A DNA stretch of 24,222 nucleotides, taken from JBCDJG01 sp038748065. Its GTDB lineage: Bacteria > Pseudomonadota > Gammaproteobacteria > Pseudomonadales > Halieaceae. Location of the stretch: contig JBCDJG010000066.1 of the NCBI GenBank assembly GCA_038748065.1, positions 1-24,222 on the forward strand, written 5' to 3'. The notes under the pieces are model-generated. The model had not been told where the DNA came from and did not search any database. It saw nothing but the letters and a program-made list of their open reading frames with translations. The translations under genes were made by a program, and so were the position numbers. Shown in pieces: positions 1 through 7,312 of the stretch (positions within the stretch are counted from its first letter, which is position 1; every line of letters starts with the position of its first letter).

Positions 1-73
1 CCTTTTCGGAACTGGATGATTTTTTGTTTCAGGTTTTCGCCCGGAAACAAAAAATCATCCAGTTCCGAAAAGG
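1..73. repeat. Perfect 30-bp inverted repeat at window edge
   Basis: Positions 1-30 and 44-73 are exact reverse complements, separated by a 13-base spacer (31-43). The right arm lies in the coding frame of the minus-strand TonB receptor and encodes sensible barrel sequence (…SELDDFLF), followed by PGENL from the spacer. The left arm then encodes an unlikely continuation (KQKIIQFRK) where related receptors have a GNE-[LF]-PFAP-type motif. I read this as an assembly or amplification fold-back at a contig end rather than a biological palindrome. A real hairpin cannot be excluded from one sequence. Confidence 0.85.
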
Positions 74-2143
74 CCGTACCCAGGGAAGCGTAGAGCGATA
101 GCTCGGGTGATGGGCGCCAGAGGCTTTCGATCTCAAGGCCCCACAGCTCGGCCTCACCCGCGTTATCAATAAAACGCGCTACCGGGTTGCGGGGGTCGAG
201 CAAAACTCGAATCTGCATATCCGTATAGTCGACATAGAAGGCGTTGGCACTCAAGGACAGTGCGCCATCGAGAAACAGCCCACGGAAGGCCAGTTCGTAG
301 TTGTTGCTGTACTCCGGGTCGAATTCGACCGGTTCATCGGTATCCGGACGAATATCAGCACCCCCCGGCCGGTAGGCGCGCTGATAGACGAAGCTAAGGT
401 TCACGCTATCGCTGAAACTATAGGTCGCAGCCACTTTCGGCAGAAAAGCACCAAAACTGGCATCGCCGGTAAATGCCGTGCTGGCGTTCGGCTGGAAAGA
501 CAGGGGGGGGTCAAGCACTGTGGTAGCGTTCTCATCGCGCGAGGAATCTTCGTAGTCGTATCTTGCGCCAAGGGTCAGGTTCCATCGCTCAGACAACGCC
601 AGCTCGCCTTCGCCGAAGACTGCATAGTTGGTGAAGCTATTATCGTAGCCGTCTGAGCGGAAAAAGCTGGAGCCGGCCACGCTCCCCCTCAGGGTCCGCT
701 GGCTCGCCTCATCGAACTGGTTGTAGTAAACACCCAGGATGGCTCGTTTACCGTCGCTGCCGTCATAGTTCAGCCTGAATTCCTGGGTCAGGGTTTCGTC
801 CTTGGCTTCAACATCGCTGCTTAAACCACCGCCGCTGAGGGTCTCTTCTATTGGGGCCTGTTTTAGATCGAGGTCGCTGTAGGAGGTCACCGATGTCAGC
901 GACAGGCGCTCGCTGAACTCATGAGTCACCGTGAGGGCATAGGACATGACCTCCGTATCCGTTGCGTTGATGACCTCCGTCGCCCGGCGCTCAGAGAGGT
1001 CAGGTCCGTTCACTAGGTTCACGCCCTCTGTGGTATCGGCATAGGTCATCGAGAGCAGCGCTTCAGTCTGATCGCTGGCTCGCAACAGCAGCTTGCCTCG
1101 GACCAGGTCACGCTCCGAGCCACCGATATCATCAAGCACCTCACCATCGGCAGTGAGGAGTCGTTAAAGCCATCGGTTTCATTGCTGTCCACGGCGATAC
1201 GAAAGGCCAGGGTTTCATCGATGATCGGGCCCCCCAGCGCTGCAGCATACTGCCGGGTGTCGTACTCGCCGCCGGCAATCCGCGCGCGACCGCTCCACTC
1301 AAAGCCCGGATCTTCGGTATTAACAATCACGGCGCCGCCTAGCGCCGCTCGGCCTTGGGTCGTGGTCTGTGCACCACGAAATACCTCAACCTGGCTGATA
1401 TCCCAGGTGCTCACGATGCCGCCGGAGCTGCTGAACTGTGACTGTACGGCACCATCCACATAAACAGCCGACGTCTGCGATGTGTCTCCCGTACCGCTAC
1501 CCACGCCACGCTCTGGAATACCGCGGATCGCAAAACCACTCCCGGAACCCGAGACGTTGGTGATGCGCTGGAATATCTGCGACAGGTCAGTGATATAACT
1601 GTTGTCAATAACCTCGCCCTCTAACACCGATACGCTCGACAGGGTATTGAGCAGGGGACGATCAATTTTTTCGCCGCGAATAACGATTTCTTCAATCTTC
1701 CGATCGGGTATCGCGCTCAACCGCTGGCTCACGGAGGCGCGCTGAATGATGAACGTGCCATTGCTGGACACCTCAAAGACCAATTCCGTCCCTGATAGAA
1801 GCTGCTTCAGGGCCGCGTCCGGTGTGAAATCACCTTGCAGAGCCGAGCTGGTAAGACCCACGGTCAGGTCTTCTGCGGCCACCACATTCATACCAAAGGC
1901 CTGACCGAGCGCCAACAAGGCGGCATCCAGATCCTGGGCTGGAATGCTGAGCGTTTTTGAATCACTGCTCTGCGCCATCGCCGGCAGGGCCGCAATCAGC
2001 AAGACACCCAGTGCGGCATTTACTCGCAGCCGCATCGTTCGAAACCGGATAGTTCGAATTCGAGAAACTGGAAATCGGAAGACTCGGAATCGGCTGGCTG
2101 AGAGCTTGCTGGCAAAAAAGCGGCGTACAAGGCTTGTGTGCAT
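1..2143 (-). pseudogene. STN-domain TonB-dependent receptor (FecA-like), frameshifted and incomplete at the left edge
   Basis: Outer-membrane receptor for TonB-driven import, probably of a ferric siderophore, and probably also the signal sensor for the adjacent sigma/FecR pair. The start at 2143 has an AGGAG about 11 nt upstream. An Arg-rich n-region and a Sec signal (…LLIAALPAMAQ) lead into an STN signalling domain (about residues 63-133), a TonB-box-like EEIVIRGEK, and a plug with EVFRGAQTTTQGRAALGG. The frame breaks near 1149: after …DSSLP the homologous reading continues one frame over as DGEVLDDIGG and stays open to base 1, with typical barrel motifs (TLGARYDYE, YRPGG, NAGEAELWGLE). One missing base explains the break. 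The C-terminal end, roughly 80-100 residues, is absent. The break could be a true mutation or a sequencing error. Confidence 0.85.
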
Positions 2144-2177
2144 CTGGGTCTGGGCTCCTGGGTCGATGACTTCTGGT

Positions 2178-2197
2178 GAAAACGGTAATCATTCTCA
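2178..2197 (-). promoter_or_regulatory. Putative Fur box upstream of the STN receptor
   Basis: Read on the minus strand, the 19-mer at 2178-2196 matches the classical Fur consensus GATAATGATAATCATTATC at 14 of 19 positions by hand alignment. The shifted 7-1-7 form (TGATAAT-N-ATTATCA) at 2183-2197 matches 11 of 14. It lies about 35 bases before the receptor start and after the FecR gene's right-hand neighbour region, so it would control the receptor itself. This supports iron-repressed expression, but the site is inferred from similarity only. Confidence 0.6.
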
Positions 2198-2248
2198 CTC
2201 ACTGCATCAAGACGCAAAGGGCGCTCAAACCTTCACATAGCGCATACG

Positions 2249-3268
2249 TTATTTTTCTGGAGACTTAAGTATTACCACGGCGGAGCGATCAGACAGGTAG
2301 TCGATCGAGACCGGAAGGGCCTCTTCCAGCACGCTGAGGGCGGCTTCAGCGTCTGCGGCGAGGTCAGCGGCGTCGAACGTGGCTGTCAGGCGTAAATCTC
2401 GAGCGCTCTCCGCCACGCTCAGCGTCAGGGTGCTGTAACGGTTGAATTCCTGAGCCAGGTCCGCAAGCGGCGCGCGAAAGAACACCAGCTTTCCGTGACG
2501 CCAGGCCGCGATGTCGCTTTCGCTCACAGCCTCTATCTCGCCAAGCCCCAGGTCTCGCGACACCAGGACCTGCTCACCGCCTTGAAGTTTAGCGACCTCA
2601 AGCGGGGCCGCGGCCTGAGGGGCCCAGACGCTGGACGATTCAGCATAGGCATCTAACTCACGCGGGTGCATCACATCCACAGAACCCTCGACGACGCCAA
2701 CCCGGAGCGAGTCCCCCATACGCTTAACATTGAATGCCGTACCCGTTACTCGCACGATGGCCGCCCCGGAGCGCACGGTAAGGGGCCGATCAGGGTCTTC
2801 GCTCACCTCGAGAAAGGCTTCCCCAAACACCAGTTCCAGGCGTCGATGCCCCTCGCCGAGATTCACTGTCAACTCAGATCGTGCACCCAGGGTTAGCTGT
2901 GAGCCATCCTCCAGCGAAAAGGTTGATACTTCACCCACTGGCGTTTGCAGTGTGACGACGCCCGTTCCCTGCTCAGCGGGGCCTTGGGCCCATTGCCACA
3001 GCATCACACCAACCAACAGCAGTGCCGCAGTCGCCAGCAACCCGCGGGCAGGCAGCCACCGGCGTGACGCAGGGCTAGCGGCGCGAATCTCAGACCTTCC
3101 CAAGGCATGCCAGAGGAGTTCGGCTTCGGCATAGGCGCGCGCGTGCAAGGGATCTGACATCCAGTGATTAAACTCGCGGCGCTGCGCCTCTGAAAGATCG
3201 TTAGTATCGACCCGCGAGCGCCAAAGATTAGCGGTTTCGCGCAACGCTCTGATCTCTTCGTTCATCAT
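2249..3268 (-). CDS. FecR-family anti-sigma/sigma-regulator protein
   Basis: Inner-membrane transducer that receives the signal from an STN-domain receptor in the periplasm and controls the cognate ECF sigma factor. The 339-residue protein has a DUF4880-like cytoplasmic N-domain (about 8-58, with LSEAQRREFNHWMSDPLHARAY), one transmembrane helix (about 76-93, LLATAALLLVGVMLWQW), a FecR domain (about 104-200, with TPVGEVSTFSLEDGSQLTL and VTGTAFNV) and a C-terminal periplasmic domain with an STN-like fold. Its ATG overlaps the stop of the sigma gene in an ATGA arrangement, indicating translational coupling. The order sigma-FecR-receptor on one strand is the canonical iron-uptake signalling layout. 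ATG codons at residues 1 and 2 are equally possible starts. Confidence 0.92.
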   Translation of the reverse strand: MMNEEIRALRETANLWRSRVDTNDLSEAQRREFNHWMSDPLHARAYAEAELLWHALGRSEIRAASPASRRWLPARGLLATAALLLVGVMLWQWAQGPAEQGTGVVTLQTPVGEVSTFSLEDGSQLTLGARSELTVNLGEGHRRLELVFGEAFLEVSEDPDRPLTVRSGAAIVRVTGTAFNVKRMGDSLRVGVVEGSVDVMHPRELDAYAESSSVWAPQAAAPLEVAKLQGGEQVLVSRDLGLGEIEAVSESDIAAWRHGKLVFFRAPLADLAQEFNRYSTLTLSVAESARDLRLTATFDAADLAADAEAALSVLEEALPVSIDYLSDRSAVVILKSPEK

Positions 3269-3786
3269 GAATCCAGCCCAGAGGTAGCCGCATCCAGCGC
3301 CTCCGCTATCGCCGCCATGGCCAGGGCAATATGGCGATGAGCCGCAGACTGGCTAACGCCGCTGCGCGCGCCCGCCTCTTTAAGCGACAGCCCGTCGACG
3401 CGATGCAACTCGAAGATTCTCCGCCGTCGTTCTGGCATGTTCTCCAGTGCCCTCAATACCATAGCGATTTGCTCTTCTCCCATTAAGACTCTTTGCGGGT
3501 CCAAACATTCACTTCGCTCGCCGAAAAAGCGCTGGGCAACGTCAGTTTGATTCCTGGCCTGTGTTTTCTCCGCGCGCTTTTCGCTCATAATGATGTTGCG
3601 AGAGGCAATCCAGACGAAGCCCTCGAGATCGTCGATGTCATCGAGCGTGTCGCGGGCGTATAAACGAGCAAAGGCCTGCTGCGCGACTTCTTCAGGATCC
3701 GGCGGCCCCGCGCCGAAACGCGAGCGCAGGCCCAGTACCAGTGCATCAAAGTAGGTGCGATAGAGGCTATCGATCAGGCCCGACAT
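3265..3786 (-). CDS. ECF (FecI-like) RNA polymerase sigma factor
   Basis: Alternative sigma factor expected to drive transcription of the downstream receptor when FecR is signalled. Region 2 spans about residues 8-74 (PEEVAQQAFARLYA, LEGFVWIASRNIIM) and region 4 about 107-157 (LENMPERRRRIFELHRVDGLSLKEAGARSG, a helix-turn-helix). I chose the ATG at 3786 because GGAGG sits 8 nt upstream and the resulting 173 residues is the normal ECF length. The same frame stays open back to a GTG at 3996, which would add a 70-residue acidic, low-complexity extension with no sigma motif and no clear ribosome site. The stop overlaps the fecR-like start by 4 bases. Confidence 0.9.
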   Translation of the reverse strand: MSGLIDSLYRTYFDALVLGLRSRFGAGPPDPEEVAQQAFARLYARDTLDDIDDLEGFVWIASRNIIMSEKRAEKTQARNQTDVAQRFFGERSECLDPQRVLMGEEQIAMVLRALENMPERRRRIFELHRVDGLSLKEAGARSGVSQSAAHRHIALAMAAIAEALDAATSGLDS

Positions 3787-4004
3787 GCCACGTTCCTCCG
3801 TCACTGTGCTAGCGCTACGCGCCTTGGCGCGGGGCGCTTCCGAGAGAACCTCCGCATCAGATGGCTCATCGCCGACAAGCCCTGTAAAAGTGTCGTCCCT
3901 ATCCAACTTGGTGTCGCTTGCTGACGGTCCAGATTCAAAATTCTTTTGGTATAGCCATGATGCACGCTGGAAGACGGCATCGAAAGGCTTAGGCACAGGC
4001 CAAT

Positions 4005-4034
4005 TTGACGCAGCCTCGCCATGTATTTTAACAT
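4005..4034 (+). promoter_or_regulatory. Candidate sigma-70 promoter for the serine hydrolase gene
   Basis: TTGACG (4005-4010) is followed after 18 bases by TAACAT (4029-4034), 27 bases before the ATG at 4062. The -35 is a good match; the -10 matches TATAAT at 4 of 6. The 275-base divergent region 3787-4061 otherwise shows nothing I can name, and I found no convincing Fur site for the sigma gene there. Confidence 0.3.
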
Positions 4035-4061
4035 CAAGATATATTCCAGCGACATACTCTT

Positions 4062-5924
4062 ATGAAAGGACTGTCTGTAAAGCGTTGCGCTGCGTGCCTG
4101 ATCTTTGCTTTTCTCTCAAGCACCACGGCTGCACAGGAGACTGAAATCGGCGGCCTCTCCGTAGACGAGATTGACGCCTTCTTCGAGAGCTACGTATCGT
4201 CTGACCCCAGCCAGGAAAAGACGGCTCCGGGAGCTCATCTGGCGATCGTTGACCTTGAGGGTCGGCTAATGCTGCGCGGCTATGGGGTGGCTGGCTCACC
4301 GACGGCTGGCAGAGACCCAATGGACCCGCGGCGTCACTTATTTCGCATTGCATCACAAACCAAAACCATCACCGCTATTGGCGTGCTCCAGCTGTATGAG
4401 CAGGGGCTGCTGAATCTGAATGACCCGGTGAACAAGCACTTGCAGGAGATTCAGCTCAGTCAACCCTTTGGACCCGTTACGATCAGGCATCTGCTGCTGC
4501 ACTCCAGTGGCGTCGACGACGACTGGACCGGGGCTGGCAAGGCACTGCGCACACCTGAAGAGCACCAACCGCTTGTAGAATCACTGAAGGCCTTCCCACC
4601 CACCTTCCGTTGGGAGCCAGGGCTGGTGTCCTCTTACACCAATCGTTCCTTTATGTTACTCGGCCACTTGATCGAGGCGGTCAGCGGCATGCCCTACGAG
4701 GACTACGTTCAACGCAATATTCTCGATGTCCTCGGCATGGATAACTCCACCTTTGTACTGTCTGAAAGCCAGCAAAAGGATCTGGCCTGGGGCACCATTC
4801 GCAGCGAGGACGGCTACCAAGAATTCTGGATGCCTGATACGCAAACCCGGCCCTCAGGCGATCTGATGTCGACGGCCGAGGACATGAGCAAGTTCATCGG
4901 TGCGTTGCTTAACGATGGTAGCTACGAGGGCCGCCGGATCTTGAAAGCGGAAACGCATCAGCAAATGCTCGAGGACTGCCAACGAGTCGGTCCAGGCCAC
5001 GCCGTATATTGCCTGGGATTAATCGGCATGCTCTACAACGGCGTACCCGTCCCGGTGCACGGCGGTAATCACACGAGCTACAAGAGCGCATTTATCATCG
5101 ATCGGGAGCGAGGCCTTGCCCTTTACTATGGTTTCCTGAGCGACACGATGTCAGGTACTGGGTTCTACGGAGACTTTGTCGACCGCTTCTACCCGCTTGA
5201 GCAGGCGCCTCTTGTGGCAGACGCTATCGACCGCGGTGACGAGATCAGCGGCTGGTATCGCCGCTCCTGGTCCAGTTTTCATTCTATCGACAAGCTAGCT
5301 TTTCTCTTCGCTGGTGACACACGCGTCAGCGTAGAAGGCGATTATCTGCTAATAGGCGATAAACGCTACGTGCAAACCGGCCCGCTCACATTCCGTAACC
5401 CGGAAAACCCTGACGACTACCGCGTCTTTATCGAAAACGCTGAGGGCGACATCAGCCACTTCAGCCCCAGCACTCACTGGAAGCGGCCGTGGTATGAAAG
5501 CGTAGCGCTGGCTCGAACCCTCCTTGTCTTTGTCACGCTGTTCTCACTGCTCTACGTCGTGATGCAGGCGCGACGTCGGCAGCCTGCAGACGCTCCGACG
5601 CCGGGGCTACGCTGGACGCGCACGGCTCTGCTCGCCCCGGCCGCGCTCTGGCTCGGCGGCCTCTCTCTGATCGTTTTGGGTATCGCTGCCTTCCTGCTCT
5701 TCGGTGGTGAAGCCATGGATATGATCTACAGCCGACCGCGGGCTGCCGAATTGGGCCTGCTGGTTCTGAAACTCATCACGATAGCGGTGCCGCTTGCGGT
5801 TATTGCGGGTGTCATGCTGATCGGTAAAGGCGGACTCGGCCGCTATGAGAAAGCACTGCAAAGCACCGCCACGCTGAGCGCACTCGCCCTGCTGTGGGTA
5901 AGCACGCAATGGAATCTAATCTGA
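4062..5924 (+). CDS. SxxK serine hydrolase (class C beta-lactamase/esterase family) with C-terminal membrane domain
   Basis: Predicted periplasmic serine hydrolase anchored in the inner membrane; the substrate (ester, amide, D-amino-acid peptide) cannot be told. A Sec signal (about 1-24, ends TTAAQ) precedes a PF00144-type domain (about 35-375) with the three hallmarks: S98-Q-T-K101 (SxxK nucleophile/base), Y192-T-N194, and H333-G-G335 in place of KTG. After a linker domain there are four hydrophobic helices near 482-503, 522-550, 565-590 and 598-616, which is common in S12-family esterases of gammaproteobacteria. No clear Shine-Dalgarno is seen before the ATG, but the signal peptide fixes the start. 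Its 3' end overlaps the convergent neighbour by 9 bases. Confidence 0.88.
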   Translation: MKGLSVKRCAACLIFAFLSSTTAAQETEIGGLSVDEIDAFFESYVSSDPSQEKTAPGAHLAIVDLEGRLMLRGYGVAGSPTAGRDPMDPRRHLFRIASQTKTITAIGVLQLYEQGLLNLNDPVNKHLQEIQLSQPFGPVTIRHLLLHSSGVDDDWTGAGKALRTPEEHQPLVESLKAFPPTFRWEPGLVSSYTNRSFMLLGHLIEAVSGMPYEDYVQRNILDVLGMDNSTFVLSESQQKDLAWGTIRSEDGYQEFWMPDTQTRPSGDLMSTAEDMSKFIGALLNDGSYEGRRILKAETHQQMLEDCQRVGPGHAVYCLGLIGMLYNGVPVPVHGGNHTSYKSAFIIDRERGLALYYGFLSDTMSGTGFYGDFVDRFYPLEQAPLVADAIDRGDEISGWYRRSWSSFHSIDKLAFLFAGDTRVSVEGDYLLIGDKRYVQTGPLTFRNPENPDDYRVFIENAEGDISHFSPSTHWKRPWYESVALARTLLVFVTLFSLLYVVMQARRRQPADAPTPGLRWTRTALLAPAALWLGGLSLIVLGIAAFLLFGGEAMDMIYSRPRAAELGLLVLKLITIAVPLAVIAGVMLIGKGGLGRYEKALQSTATLSALALLWVSTQWNLI

Positions 5925-6677
5925 AGCTTCGCCGTCAACCCATCGCGCATCGATGGCTTCTGCAGCGTGCCTGATAGCGTCGAGTACCGGTGGGATATTT
6001 GCGTTATTCGTAGAGCGCACTACTAGCGCCGCACCAATTTCTCCCCGTCGAAAAAAAGGGTAGGAACCAATAGAGACTTCAGGATGGGCATTTTGTATTG
6101 CAGCCAGGCGGTCGGCCATTTCACTTTCGGGTGCGAATACGGTCACCGCACCCGATAGCATGGGCGCGGCACCCGCCAACTCACCCCGCAGCCCCTCGAG
6201 CATGCCGCGCATGATCCCAGGGATGCCCGCTAACATGAACACATTATTTTTGCGTACACCGGGGGCACCGCTCATAGGGTTGTGAACCAGCCCCCCACCC
6301 TCCGGCACGCGAGCCATGCGTTTGCGCGCCTCGGTCAACCCTTCCTCGCCATAGTGCCCGGCCAGCATTGCCAGCGCCTCGTCGTTATAAATGACTCCCA
6401 CGTCGAAGGCACCGGCTACGGCATCCACAGTGATATCGTCATGAGTTGGGCCGATGCCACCGGTGGTGAAACAATAATCGCAGCGCTGGCGCAGCGCGTT
6501 TACGGCCTCGATGATGGCGCTGCGTTCGTCGCCGACGATACGCACCTCAGCGAGGCTAACGCCTTCCTCGTTCAGCCACTTGGCCAGGTAGGCGATATTG
6601 GCGTCCTGGGTGCGTCCCGACAGGATTTCGTCACCAATCACCACCAGCCCAGCGCGAACGGTATTTGATTGGGTCAT
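5916..6677 (-). CDS. CinA N-terminal/MoaB-Mog-like molybdopterin-binding domain protein
   Basis: A stand-alone COG1058-type protein (253 residues) equivalent to the N-terminal domain of CinA. Motifs seen are VVIGDEILSGRTQDANIAYL near the N-terminus, the binding-loop signature TTGGIGPTHDDIT, and MSGAPGVR plus MLAGIPGIM. The C-terminal NMN deamidase domain of full CinA is absent. I chose the ATG at 6677 because it overlaps the stop of the upstream gene as ATGA and gives the family's usual N-terminus; an in-frame start at 6719 would add 14 residues overlapping the neighbour. The biochemical activity of the short form is not established. It is probably cotranscribed with the membrane gene upstream. 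Confidence 0.88.
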   Translation of the reverse strand: MTQSNTVRAGLVVIGDEILSGRTQDANIAYLAKWLNEEGVSLAEVRIVGDERSAIIEAVNALRQRCDYCFTTGGIGPTHDDITVDAVAGAFDVGVIYNDEALAMLAGHYGEEGLTEARKRMARVPEGGGLVHNPMSGAPGVRKNNVFMLAGIPGIMRGMLEGLRGELAGAAPMLSGAVTVFAPESEMADRLAAIQNAHPEVSIGSYPFFRRGEIGAALVVRSTNNANIPPVLDAIRHAAEAIDARWVDGEASD

Positions 6678-7135
6678 GTCATCGCCATGAGAGAAATCAG
6701 CTCGTAACAAATGAGGCAACAGTAAAGACAGAAAAATAGGGTGAGAAAGAGCCCAGTACGCAGGACATTGAAAAAAACCACCCGCGCAAAGTATACGAGA
6801 ACCAGAATGGCCAAACCAGTGAGTAGCAGCTTGAGTGATACGAACACGGCGGTGCTGTGCTCCATCACGGCCGCCATCACCGGGTTGGCTTCGAACATAC
6901 CCAGTTCGATCAACTGCAGGGTCAGCACGGCATCCGCACAGCTGAGCAGCATGATCCCTGTCGCCAAAAAAAACAGCCAGGGGTGATGCCAGTCGCCAAA
7001 CATTTCATCTGCTGCATAGCCGCTTCCAGTGCCGACGCGCCGGGAGCGCAGGTAGCCGTAAAACACAGTGCGCCATGAAAAGGTGCGACGATCTGGCAGG
7101 GCATGCCCGCTGTACTTCTCTGTGTTACTCGCCAC
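6674..7135 (-). CDS. Small membrane protein, DUF5658-like
   Basis: Unknown function. The 153-residue protein has a soluble basic N-terminus and three hydrophobic segments (PWLFFLATGIMLLSCADAVL; LKLLLTGLAILVLVYFA; LFLTLFFCLYCCLICYEL). Between the first two lies D-A-V-L-T-L…E-A-N-P-V-M, the pattern I associate with DUF5658 proteins. Start chosen at GTG 7135, which has GAGGT with a 6-nt spacer; a GTG at 7165 in the same frame has no ribosome site. The stop overlaps the CinA-like start by 4 bases, so translation of the two is likely coupled. Confidence 0.75.
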   Translation of the reverse strand: MASNTEKYSGHALPDRRTFSWRTVFYGYLRSRRVGTGSGYAADEMFGDWHHPWLFFLATGIMLLSCADAVLTLQLIELGMFEANPVMAAVMEHSTAVFVSLKLLLTGLAILVLVYFARVVFFNVLRTGLFLTLFFCLYCCLICYELISLMAMT

Positions 7136-7266
7136 GTAGATACCTCGAAGGAGAATAGACTTCACATTGCGAAGGACAATACCAACGATTTAAAGATAGA
7201 AGCGCTTTCCAGAGACTGCCGCCGGGACCTCTGTCATTGTGAACCTGTTCTCATTTAGAGCGGGCA

Positions 7267-7293
7267 ATAAAAAGCCCCGCGTTGCGGGGCTTT
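7267..7293 (-). terminator. Rho-independent terminator of the zinc-receptor gene
   Basis: A perfect 10-bp stem (7271-7280 with 7284-7293, sequence AAAGCCCCGC and its complement) closes a 3-base loop. On the minus strand it is followed by a U-rich run (TTTTTATT). It begins 20 bases after the stop of the ZnuD-like gene. Confidence 0.93.
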
Positions 7294-7312
7294 CGATAGC
7301 TCAGCGTCCGAG

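Noticed and set aside
503..510. Run of eight G inside the broken receptor gene, a possible phase-variation tract
   Set aside because: The frame is intact through it and the actual frameshift lies about 640 bases away; eight is short for a contingency locus and no comparison is available.
3787..3996. Seventy-residue N-terminal extension of the ECF sigma factor
   Set aside because: It starts at GTG without a ribosome site, is low-complexity, and an internal ATG has a strong GGAGG and gives the normal family length.
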